From assembly GCA_005765155.1 (NCBI GenBank), contig VCCP01000008.1, positions 124,001-188,000 on the forward strand: a stretch of 64,000 bases of DNA, in the 5' to 3' direction. Position 1 is the stretch's first letter. The number at the start of each line of letters is the position of its first letter. The position numbers were made by a program, and so were the translations under genes. Source of the DNA: Zelopaecilomyces penicillatus (lineage: Eukaryota; Ascomycota; Sordariomycetes; Hypocreales; Pseudodiploosporaceae). The notes under the pieces are model-generated. The model was not told the DNA's origin and ran no database searches. It saw only the letters and a list, made by a program, of their open reading frames with translations. This document shows positions 1 through 12,040 of the stretch, in pieces.

Positions 1-104
1 AAAGCTTCCATAACGGCATTCTGGCTATCAGGAATATTCTCCATGAACCAATAAATATGCGTAAAGTATTTATGCCTACTCTTGCCTTACTGTTCATCCG
101 CCAT
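1..104 (-). CDS. Possible 5' end of a divergent gene, cut by the window edge
   Basis: This is a tentative call. On the minus strand an ATG at 104 opens Met-Ala-Asp-Glu and is followed by a GTAAGG donor at 90-85. An acceptor at 26-25 would give a 66-bp intron, similar in size to those of neighbouring genes, and lead into an open frame reading QNAVMEA to the window edge. An alternative reading starts at the ATG at 44 and gives MENIPDSQNAVMEA without an intron. Only about 14-40 codons are visible, no family can be recognised, and neither model can be preferred from this window. If real, the gene would share a promoter of about 370 bp with the carrier gene to the right. Confidence 0.25.
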
Positions 105-473
105 GTGTACTCTAGGTCGTCGGGGAGTCAGGGGACACAAGTGGAATGGATATGAACTATGAACCGAGGTCATAATGCATACCACAGGGATAGGAGTTTG
201 ACGAGAGGGACGTTCCCACTCCTCGTCCTGTGCCCACCTGTAAATACCAACCATGGGGCCCCACCCAAGCCGCCACACGGTCCATGCCTCTGCTTGGCCG
301 AGGTCCAGCTCAATAGGTGGCTGTTAATCGCGAATTCAGCGCGGATGCCACGGCGCTGTTCTCACACCGTTACAAAAACTGTGCAATTTCGTGATCTGTG
401 GGGCATCATAGTATAAAAATTGTCTCCATGCTATCTGTTCTTCTCTATTCAACTTAACCGATCAGTGCAAGCC
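105..473 (+). promoter_or_regulatory. 5' region of the peroxisomal carrier gene, TATA-like box at 412-418
   Basis: This non-coding stretch of ordinary composition lies upstream of the carrier ATG. A TATAAAA motif at 412-418 lies about 55 bp before the start codon, a spacing that leaves room for a short 5' UTR. Open frames on both strands here show no family resemblance and are taken as chance. If the left-edge gene is real, this is a bidirectional promoter. Confidence 0.45.
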
Positions 474-1660
474 ATGGCCGCACAATCCAAACCCACCGTC
501 TCGCCATGGGTCAGGGCCATCGCTGGCGCGACGGGTGCTGTTGTTGCGAATGCTCTCGTCTATCCGCTAGATATGTGAGTATATTTTTGGTTTGCGCAGC
601 TTCTCCTAGTTTGTCACTTGTTAACACTTCATTGCCTATAGTGTCAAGACTCGTCTCCAGGTCCAAGTCCGCCCAGACCCTTCCCAAGCTCCAAACTCTA
701 CGCATTATGCTTCATCTGTGGACGCAGTGGCCCGCATTCTCGCTGATGAAGGCGTCCAAGGCCTCTATGCGGGTATCAATGGCTCTCTGGTCGGTGTTGC
801 ATCGACCAACTTTGCCTACTTTTATTGGTACACTGTTGCCCGGGCTCTTTACACAAAATCGGCTGGGACGGTTGCTGCACCTTCCACGGCCACAGAACTC
901 TGTCTTGGTGCCGCAGCAGGAGCGCTTGCCCAGTTGTTTACCATCCCTGTTGCTGTTGTTACAACTCGTCAACAAACATGCTCAAAAGATGAGCGCAAGG
1001 GCTTGTTGGAAACAGCCCGGGAGGTGATCGAGGGACCGGACGGAGTCACCGGATTATGGAGAGGCCTCAAAGCCAGTCTTGTGCTTGTTGTCAACCCAGC
1101 CATTACTTACGGTGCCTATGAGCGCCTGAAAGATTTCTTTTTCTCTGGAAAGTCTAGTCTGAAGCCCTGGGAGGCGTTTAGTAAGTTAGCAGCCCTCTCG
1201 TTTGAATAGGCTCACTCTAATATGCAAATTAGTGCTTGGTGCTATGTCGAAGACGCTCGCTACTATTGTTACTCAACCCTTAATAGTAGCAAAGGTAGGC
1301 TTGCAATCTAAACCGCCACCTCTTAGGGAGGGCAAGCCCTTTAAAAGCTTCCTTGAAGTCATGAGCTTTATTATCGAGCATGAAGGTATTTGGGGATTGT
1401 TTAAAGGCATTGGGCCGCAAATTCTGAAGGGGCTCCTTGTTCAAGGTATTCTGATGATGGCTAAGGAAAGGTGAAACAATACTATTCAGTCCGGGTGCTT
1501 CGTATTAAGCTAACCTACTTCTAGGGTCGAGTTGATATTTGTTCTTCTTATACGGTATCTGAAATCAGGCGGTCTTAACCAACTAATGCAAGCAAAGAGT
1601 AAAGGATCTATAATAACTCGCCAGTCTTTAAGTAATATACTTGTTCAGCCTTTAAAATAA
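474..1660 (+). CDS. ANT1: Peroxisomal adenine nucleotide transporter (mitochondrial carrier family, Ant1/PMP47 type)
   Basis: Exons are 474-574, 642-1180, 1233-1470 and 1525-1660; introns of 67, 52 and 54 bp have GT-AG ends. The product is 337 residues, normal for the carrier family. Three carrier repeats are visible: PLDIVKTRLQ at residues 31-40, a degenerate PVAVVTTR at 136-143 and PLIVAKVGLQ at 229-238. The stretch LWRGLKASLVLVVNP in repeat 2 and the GPQILKGLLVQGILMM stretch in repeat 3 follow the fungal PMP47/Ant1 pattern. Family members exchange cytosolic ATP for AMP across the peroxisomal membrane to support fatty-acid activation. The ATG at 474 precedes the first carrier helix by about ten residues. 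Codons become steadily more A/T-rich in exons 3 and 4, and the stop codon lies at the very edge of the AT block. The peroxisomal assignment is from pattern memory, so another carrier subtype remains possible. Confidence 0.88.
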
Positions 1661-2075
1661 TAATTAAATTTATTTTAAAGAAATTTATTTATTATTTTAT
1701 AAAAAAGGGTTTAATAAAAAATTAAAAATTAATATAAAAATTAATATTAATAGAATTAATAATAAATAATAATAGATTTATATTTTATTTTACTTTATTA
1801 TTATTATAAAAGTTTATTTATAAATAAATTTATTATTAAATATAAATTTATATATATTTATTAATAAAGGTTTATATATATTATACTTAAATAATTAATT
1901 AAAAGATAAAGTCTTTTAATTAATTATAAAATCTTTAAAATATTATAAAATTTAAAATATTAAATTAATATATAAATATATTAATAAATAAGATATCTTT
2001 TATTATTAATTATTATATTATTTTTATATTTATAATATTAATTTAAATATATTTATATTTCTAGTTATTAATTAA

Positions 2076-2482
2076 GGTATTTTAATAAATAGATTAAATA
2101 TATCTCTTTCTATTAAAGATAATTAAGAGATAGCTATATTAATTATAGCCTTAAAGGGCTACTTTATATAAATAGATAGGGTATACTTAAATTATAAGTA
2201 TTATTATTAAATTCAGAGCTTTCTTTTTATTTTCTTAAAAATCCTAGATAATTCTTAATAATTAATTAAATATTTTTTAATTAATTTCTAGATTAAAAAT
2301 AAGATAATTAATTAATCCCTTAAATCTATTTTTATATATTATAATTATATAGCCTTTCTTAATTATTTTTAAAATCTTATATTTATATTTAATTATATAT
2401 AATTATCTTAAATTATTTAATTAAATTTAAATATAATATATTATTATATATATTATTTTTCTTTTATTAAAATTAATAATTA
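2076..2482 (+). repeat. Left copy of a direct repeat of about 405 bp (probable LTR)
   Basis: This segment matches 21,044-21,450 in the same orientation over its whole length, through the shared stretches TTTTAATAAATAGATTAAAT, AGCTATATTAATTATAGC and AAATCCTAGATAATTC. Differences are nearly all C/T or G/A, as RIP would give. Two same-orientation copies of this length flanking transposon relics suggest the LTRs of an outer element into which the 11.8-18.4 kb element later inserted. I could not fix the ends exactly or find a target duplication. Confidence 0.65.
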
Positions 2483-5400
2483 AAATAAAAGGAATTTTTA
2501 TCTATTTTATTATAAAAAGAATAAATTAATACTAAATTAATATTTATAATATAATTAAAAATACTTTTAAATTATTATAAGAATTAATCTAAAAAGAATT
2601 ATTATAAATACTTTTATAAGACCTTTTAATATATATAATTAAACAATACTTTTAAAACTAATAGCTTAAGAATCTATAAATAATTAATTAATTAATATTA
2701 AACTATTAAAAAACCCTAAGCTTATTTTATAAAGATAATATATATTATTATTAAATAATAAGGTATTATTAATCTTTTTAAATTTAATTATTAATAAATA
2801 AGAAAATTAAAATAATTAAAAGAAAATTATAGAATTATTTAATTTTCAAATAAATAATTATAAAAATATTTTATAATCTAGAATTTATTTATAAAATATT
2901 AGATTTAAAAGATAGAATATTTTAATTATATTTAATTTATTTAAATAAAGTATTAATAAATATAAATAAAACTATTTAAAATATTAGATTTAATTTAAAA
3001 TAAATATTAATTATTAAAATAATAAAGAATATTCCTTATATATTAAAGTTATATTTTATTTTTTTATAATATAAATAAATATTTTATAAATTATTTTATT
3101 TTAAGAAATAATTTATTATTTCTTTTTATATATTATTCTTTTAATTATTAAATAATTATCTTTAAATAAATAATTTTAATATTTTAGATATAAGATATTA
3201 TTTAATTAAAATAATAAAGAAAAGATTAAAGCTAATATAAATATAATTATTATTCTTTACTTTAATATAATAATTATATTATCTTAAATTTATAAATAAA
3301 GATATTTATTAAATATTTAAGTGAATTCTTAATTTATTTAAATATTTAAATCTAATTATAAAAAAATCTAATTAAGATTATTTAATAGTCTTATTATTCT
3401 TATAAATATAAGCTTTCATTATTATATTTAAGCTTATAAAAAGAAGTTTTTAAATATTTTAAATTATTTATTAATTTAATATTAAATACTTTTATATTAA
3501 AAATCCTTATATTAATAATACTAGCCTTTATTAATATAATTATCTAATCTATTTTAAAAAGATTAATTTTTATAATATTATTAATTAATTAAATTAATAA
3601 TATTATTTAAAAAGAATTAAAAGTATTTTTAAAAGGATTTAATAAAGTATTTTTAAATAGTTTTAAAATATTTATAAAAATAAATAAATCTAAAGAATAT
3701 ATATTTAATCTAAAGCTTAAAAAATACGTTAATAATATTAATATTATAAAAAAAAATTAAATTATAAATTTAAGATATAAAATAATAATATTAAGAATAA
3801 TAATAAAAAAGTATACTTTATATATTATATAATTAATATTTATAAAGATATTATTAAAAGGCTTTTTAATAATCTTATTTAAAATAAAATAAAAGATATA
3901 TTAAAAATCTAATTCTTTTAAAAAGATTTATAATAATTAAAATCTTATAAAGATTATTTAAAAGTATCAGAATAATAATATTTATAATTAATAAAAGAGA
4001 TATTTATTTAATTTAATAAATATAAATTTTATATTTTTAAATATAATAAAGAATAATAATTATTAAAGCTATTATTAAAAATACTTTTTAAGATTATATT
4101 CTTAAACTTTTTTATAAAAATTATTAAAATATGTTTAATCTTAAATCTTTGTATCTTAAAAGATCTATCGTATATAATACTTTAAAGTTATTTTTATAAT
4201 TAAATAATTATTAGATTTATAATTAAATAAAAAAAGATTTTAAATAGCCTTAAAAACTATATAAATATTATTATAATAAAGATAATACTTAATTAATTTA
4301 TTAATATTATTTTCTTAACTTCTATTAAATAATATATTAATTAAAAAAAGGCTTTTTTACTTATATCTAAAATAGCTTTTTTTTTAAAGAAAAGATATTA
4401 AATATTAATAATTTAATAAAATTAATTAATAATCTTAAGATTAATATAACTATTAAAAAGAATATAGCTTAAATAATTATTAAGCTTTAAATTAATATTA
4501 ATATAAAAGTTATTAATAATTTTTATTTTTAAGGATTAATAATTTTCTTATTTAATTAAATATTATTTAATTAAGATAATAATAATAATATTATTTAATT
4601 AAGATAATAATAATAATATTATTATATTAATAATTTATTTATAAAATAAGAATATTTATTAATATTATAATTTATTTATATATTTTTTTTTATATTATAA
4701 TAAACTTATATATAATATTAAGCTTAAATTCTATTTATATAACTCTTATATAGATATATTAAACTTGAGATAAATAATAAACTAAAGTATAATTCTTTCA
4801 ATTATAATAATTTAATTCTTAAAAATTAAAAGGTATTATTAAAAATTAATAATAACTTAGGCTTTATACTTTTTTAATTATATAATTATATTTTTAATTT
4901 CTTTTATTAAAAAAAAAGCCTTTTAATATTTTAATAAAAAGTTAATTAAATATAAGAATATAATTATAAAAAGAAATATTATCTATCTTAAACTTAAATA
5001 ATATTTAATAAAATTATAATAGTTTAATATAATTCTTAATAAAGATATATTAAAAATATCTTATATTTTCTTATCTTATTATAAAAATAATTATAATTAG
5101 ATAATATTAATCATTATTATTAATATTAATATAAATAAAAGAAAATATTAAAAAAAAAGAATAAGGATTTAATTAAAATATTTAAAATAATTGATTAAAA
5201 GAGTATTAAAAGTTTAATATTTATTCTTAAAAGAATAATAGCTTTTTAATCTATTATCCTAATAAAAAATATAATATAATTAATAGATTAAAATATTAGA
5301 TTTCTTTGTTATAGGATAAAATTAAAAAAGATATTATTAATTAAAATTATTAAAATATCTTTTAATATATTAATTAATCTAGATCTAGATTTAAGTATTA

Positions 5401-7019
5401 TAATTAAATAAGAATTAATAAATTAAATAAATAATATAATTAAAATTCTTTATATCCTTAAAAATAAATTAAATAATCTTAATTTCATTAAAGATTTATA
5501 AGGATTTATAAGAGCTATAATTCTTTATCTTTATTAAATTAATTTAATATATAATAATACCTTCTTTAAAGATCTAATAAAATAAATCTTTATTAATACT
5601 ATTAATTTAAAAGAAATTATATTAAATTAATTATTAAATTATAAAAATAATATAAAATATTAATTAATTATATCAATATTTTCAATATTTTATAAAAGTT
5701 AATATATTATTATAACCTAGAATTAATTAATAATAATTTAGAATTATTTATATTCTCTTTTTCTATTAATAATTTATTTTATTATATAATTCTAATTTAT
5801 TTAAATAATTAATAATTAATAAATATATAATAAATCTTAAAGATTTAAATTAAAATTAAAATTAGATTAATAGAAAAATATATATATATATTAATTAATT
5901 TAAAATTGACAAAACAAATTATTTTAAAAACCTTAACTAAGAAATATAAAATTAAATATAAATATATTAAACTTAAAATTATATTCTTTTTAAAATAGAT
6001 TATATAAATAATAAGGAAAATAAAGGTTTAGTTTTATATAAGCTTAATATAGATTTTAATATATCTATATATTATATTAAATAGAGTTATTATCCCTTTT
6101 ATCCTTAAAATACCCTTTATTAAAATTATTAAACTATTATTTAATAATTCCTAAAATAAAAAAGATCTATATATATTATTAAATAGATTAAATTTAAATT
6201 ATTATTTTTATTATTTTTATTATTTATTAAAAATAGAATAAATTTAAATTATTAGAAAATCAATTATTTATTATATTATTAAAGATATAAATAATAATAA
6301 GGAATTATTTAATTTAAAATAATTAATTAATAATAATAAAAAGATCTTAATATAATTTAATAAAAAAAAAGAAAATATTTATTAAATATATCTTATTAAA
6401 GGCTATAAATTAATATATTAAAGCTTTATTAATAATAATAATAAATCTAGATTTCTTAAAAAAAAGGAAAAAATTAAAAAAATATAATTTATATAAATTA
6501 TATAATCTTATAAAAATATAAATCTATATCTTATATAAAAAGAAAGTTAATAAAATTAATTTAATAAATAATATCTCTTAAATAAATTTATTTTTAATAA
6601 AAATCTTTTTTAAAAGAATAAGAAATAAAATAAAATTAAGAATAAAATTAATCCTAAAATATTTTTTATATAATTTATAATATTAAAATTCTTTAATATA
6701 TTAAAAGAGTTTTAATTATATATAGAGTGATTTATTTAAATCTTAAAATAAATAAAGAATATCCTTACTTTTTAAAATATTAAGATATTTTTAAAAATTC
6801 TTTATAATAAAGAATAAGTTTTATCTTAATAATTTAATAAAAATAAAATATTTAATTTATTAATAATACCTTTTTAAATAATTAAAATTATTTCTTATTT
6901 AATTTAATAAATATAATTTATTTTAATATTTAAAGAATTTAAAACTAAAGTAATTAAGCTTTTAAAAATATATCTTAAGAATTATATCTTAAAAGAATTA
7001 TATACTTTCTATAAAAATT

Positions 7020-7750
7020 AATATTTCTTTATTAAAAAAAAGAATAATAAGCTTTATTTAATTAATATTATAATAAAATATAATATTATTATATGAAAAG
7101 ATATCTTTATATCTTTAAATATTAATACTTTTAATAAAGACTTTTTTATATATATAATACTTTTTTTTCTAGATTTCTTCTTTAATTATAATTAAATATT
7201 TGTAAATAAGAAAAATAAAGATCTTATTATATTCTTATTTATAATTAAGCTTTTAAGGATATATATTCTTTTATAAGATATTATAAATTCTATAATTTAA
7301 TTTATAAAAATTATAATTTAAATATTATTTAATTTTATTTTAAATATATATAAACCTTTCCTTAATAATATTATTATATAAAGCCTATAAACTATATATA
7401 ATAATAATAAAATCTATATAAAAATAAAAGAATATATCCTTGAATATCTTTAAAACTTAAATAAAATCCTTATAAATATTAAGTTTTTTAAATATATAAT
7501 ATTTAATAGGAAATTAAAATATTATTAAAATATTATAATTATTATTAGCTTTCTTTATAAGACTTTTAAAAGAAAATCTATTAAAAAAAAGATTATTAAG
7601 ATTCTAGATTAGCTTATTTATAAAGATATTATGGATATTAAAGCCTTTTTTAATCTTATCAAGTATTATAGGATCTAAATATATAACTTTATAATTATTA
7701 TATAATTATTTATTATTTTATTTAAAAAGATATCTTTTAAAAGTAAAACG
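7020..7750 (+). pseudogene. Ty3/Gypsy reverse transcriptase relic, heavily RIPed
   Basis: One plus-strand frame, interrupted by many stops, still shows the order of a Gypsy polymerase. It begins with FFIKKKNNKLYLIN near 7,020 (ancestral motif KKxDGKLRxxxD). It continues to KPFLNNIII at about 7,351-7,377, where the YLDD-type active site reads Leu-Asn-Asn. A downstream stretch reads EYILEYL. The two catalytic Asp codons read AAT, which fits GA[CT]-to-AA[CT] change on one strand. Further downstream, about 8.04-8.3 kb resembles 42.25-42.5 kb, at the same distance from the RT relic found there. The gene is dead. It probably belongs to the outer element bounded by the 2.08/21.04 kb repeats. Confidence 0.6.
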
Positions 7751-10700
7751 AACTTTAATCTAAGGCTATAATAACCTTTAAAGATATAATAATATCTATA
7801 TAAATCCTAATATTATTTAATCTTTTAAAATTAAAAGAAAAGATTATATTTATAATTAATATTAATCTTAAAAAATGAGATATAGTTTTAATATAAATTT
7901 TTAATAAAAAATATTATTTTATTAGATTTAAATATAATTATTAAAATAAAATAGAAAAAGGGTATAATATAATAAAATAAGAATATTAAGCTATTCTGTT
8001 TATACTTTAATAATTATATAAATAGATTTATAATATTTAATTTATTTTAAAAATAAATGTTTAAATCTTAATATATTAATTAAATAAGATAATATATAAT
8101 ATATTAAGAAACCTTATAATATAATAACTTAATTATATTATATTATTTAATTTTATTATAAAATCTATATCTAAAAAGATTAATAATATAATTAATAGAC
8201 TTTTTTATAAAGAATCTAAATTATTTAATTAAATAAATATTAAAAATAAAAAAGATTTAAAAGATATTATTAATATATATTTAAGTTTAATATAAATAAA
8301 TACCTTATAATTAAAATATATTAATAAATTATAATAGATTATTAGATTTCTTTATTTTTTATAGTAATTATTTAATTTAAATAAAATATAATTTAAGATA
8401 TTATATTAAAATATATAAAGATATTTTATAAAAAATAAATAACTTTAATTAAGATTAATTAAAAAATAATTTTATTTAATCTTAATTATTAATAATATAT
8501 TAATTAAAAAGAAATTTATAATAAATTATTATATAGCTTAGGATTATAAAAAAAAAGCTATTATCTTTAATATATTTATATATAGGTATTATTAAAGAAA
8601 AATATGAAATAATATCTTTTTAATTATTATTTATTATCTTAAATATTAAAAATTTATTTTATAAAGAATTAAAGAAAATATTATCTTAATCTTATTTAAA
8701 TAATTTATATTAAAGATATATTTTAACTCTTAATATATTATAAAGAATTATAAAATAGAATTTCTTATAAAAGCTTATTATAATTTAATAAACTAGATTA
8801 AAATCTAGATTATTATAAAAATAACTTTTAAAATAATAATATATTTTATTATATTATTTATTTAAAGATTTAGATTTAGATTATATATTATTATAAATAA
8901 AGGATTAAAGATAAAAAGATTTCTTTTTATAATATTATTTAATTAAAGAGTTAAATATATTTAAATATTTAGATATAATCTAATAATTAATTTAATTATT
9001 AAAATTAATTATTAAAGCTTAGTATTTATAATAATAAAATATTAAAAAATAATTTAAAGTAAATAGAATATCTTAATATAGCTATCTTTATTAATAAAAC
9101 TATAATTAAATTATTTTATAGATATTTTATCTTTTATTTAATATATAAATATATTTTAATTCTATTATTTAAAATTAAATTCTTTATTTAAAGATTTATT
9201 AATTAAGATACTATTATTAATAATTAAATTATTTAAATCTTAAATAATAATTTTATAAAGAATAATAAAAGATATAATATTAATTAAAGTTAAAATAAGA
9301 GATTTTTCAAAGAAATTAATTACTTATATTAATACTATTAATAAATATATTATTTATATAAAGAAGAATTAATTACTTTTAGAGAATCTAATTTTTATAT
9401 ATAGTATATTAAAGAAAGGGAATAAATCTTATATAATTAAAATAATTATATATTAAAAAGGATTATTCTAAATTATATTATAAATTAAAATTATTAAAGT
9501 ATATATATTTTATATTTTAAATAGCTTCTTTTTAAATAAGATTTATTTAAAAACCCTTTTAAAAAAAGTTATAAAGAATAATAATAAATAATAGATTTTT
9601 AATCTAAATAATTAATTTTTTAAATATAAAGATAAATTAAAACTTTATAAAGAAAAAAAACGCTTAATATATTATTACCTTTCTATATAAATAACTCTCT
9701 TTTTAATTAAATAATATTATATAACTTTAATAAAGATAATAATAATAATAATAAATCTTTATATAATCCTTATTTTCTTACCCTATAAATAATTAAATAA
9801 TCTGAATTTAAAATTATTATATTAATTTTAATATTAATCTAAAAGAAATTATATTAAATTTATATAGCTTATATATATTATTAAATCTAATATTATTTCT
9901 TTTTTTAAAGATCTCTTTTATATAAGGAAATCCTTAATAAAAGGGTTTAAAAGTATTTTTATTAAAGATAATATTAAATATTTCCTTCTAAATATATAAA
10001 TCCCTTATATATATATAAACAAACCAAACTATAATTACATTATTTATAATAATAATTAATACCTTAAATATTAATATAAAATAATAACTAGACTTTAACT
10101 TTTATAATTAAATAATTCCTTATTTTTATTTTCTTTTATTATACTTTAATAATATAGATAAACTATTTCTATTTATGTTTATAAATATAGATCTATATAA
10201 TAACCTATTTATATAAAAGTAAAAGAAAACCTATATTAATATATCTAAGAATTCTTTTTAAATATTTAAAAATAATTAAAACCTTTAATAAAATAAATAT
10301 TATTAAAAATTATTTTTATTTAATAATATTATTTATTAATACTATTTTAAATTAATATATATATTTAAATTATTTTCTTTTTAATTATTATATAATATAT
10401 TATTATTTTATTTTAAAAAGAATTATTCCTTAAATTAATTATATTAACTTATATTTAATCTTTTAAAATACTCAATATTATTTAATCCTATAATATTAAT
10501 TAAATTTTATTAGGATTCTCTTTTATAATCTTTCTTATATCCTTTTTAATTATATATCTTTTCTTTAATAAGCTTAATTAATATCTTTAAAGTTATAAAA
10601 TAATAAAAATATTTAAGAAATTAAGAATTATAGGCCTAATAATATCCTTAATTTAATCCTTTTTTAAGAATATTATCTATTTCTTTTAATTCTTTAATTT

Positions 10701-11845
10701 AAATTAATAATTATAAAATCCTCTTTAATTATAATCTTTATAATTATCCTATTTATAATTTAAATAATATCTATTATATACTTTAGGAATTAATATATAT
10801 AAATAATATAATTAAATAATATATTTTTTAATAATTATAATAATAATTAAAAATAATCATATATTTTAAACATATAAGATTAAATTAATAATTTTATAAT
10901 AATTAATAAATAAAAAATAAATCCTTTTAAAATACTTTATTAAGATATTAAAAAAATATTTATAAATATAATTTATTTTAATGAAAATAAATATAAAATA
11001 ATATAATTAATTTTATATAATATAATTAAATATATATTATTTATAATTATCTTTTATATTTAATTTTTAAAAATAAGCTTTAAAAGATTTATTATTTATT
11101 AGATTTTTAAGGATATTAAGAATATCTTTTAAAAATTTAAAAGTAAAGCTTATTTCATAATAAATTAAATAATTTATTTAATTTATATTTATTTCTTTTA
11201 GAATTTTAAATCTAATATATTAGAAATATAAGCTTATAATAATTAAATAATATTAAATTAAAATAAATCTAATTATTTATTATTATCTTTATAAATAAGA
11301 ATAGTTTAATAATATCAAAGAATATAATATAATTATTTTAAATTAAAGCTATTTTATATATTATAATATTATAAAGAATACTTATATTTATAAAAAAAGA
11401 AACATTTAAAAGTTATAAATAATTATTATTATAATTAATATTTATAATTAAATAATACTTATATTAATATTAAAAGAAAAGCTATTAAAAATCTTATTTT
11501 AAAAAAAAGAAAAATTCTAAAAAAAAGAAAAAAGAAATAAAATTAAAAGATGGCTATATTAAATAAAATATAAATAGAAAATATATATTATCTATTAACT
11601 ATAAATTATTATTAATATAATAAAAGGTTATACTTAAAGAATAACTATCTTTAATAAAAGATATCTTTAATTAAATAATTATATATATCTATAAAAAAAA
11701 GCTTAAAATAAACTCTTATATATTTATTAAAATCTTCTTTTATATTATATATATCTTTATTTTATTTTTATTATTCTTTAATATAAATACTTTTATATAT
11801 TATCTTTTTCAATCTTTATTATTATTTAATTATATTCTTTTTTAT

Positions 11846-12040
11846 TATAAAGGGAATTTTAGGTATAGCTAGATAAGATTATATAACTTTAATCAGTTAA
11901 TTAATAATAAGATTTATATTTAAGCTAAGTTATTTTTCCTTTATACCCTTTAATTATAAAAGACTATTAAAACTTTAATAATTAATAATCTTTTAAATTA
12001 TATATTATAATCAGATACCTAGATATCTAATTCTATTATA
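11846..12040 (-). repeat. LTR of the nested Gypsy element (3' LTR by coding direction)
   Basis: This 195-bp repeat is the same length as its partner at 18,251-18,445. Shared stretches include TAATAATAAGATTTATA and TTATTTTTCCTTTATACCCT. Most mismatches are transitions. Confidence 0.8.

Noticed and set aside
87..416. Short frames on both strands upstream of the carrier
   Set aside because: No motif, no codon bias, and they overlap each other in the promoter region.
506..1027. 173-codon plus-strand frame overlapping the carrier gene
   Set aside because: It runs through intron 1 and in a different frame from exon 2, which carries clear carrier motifs.
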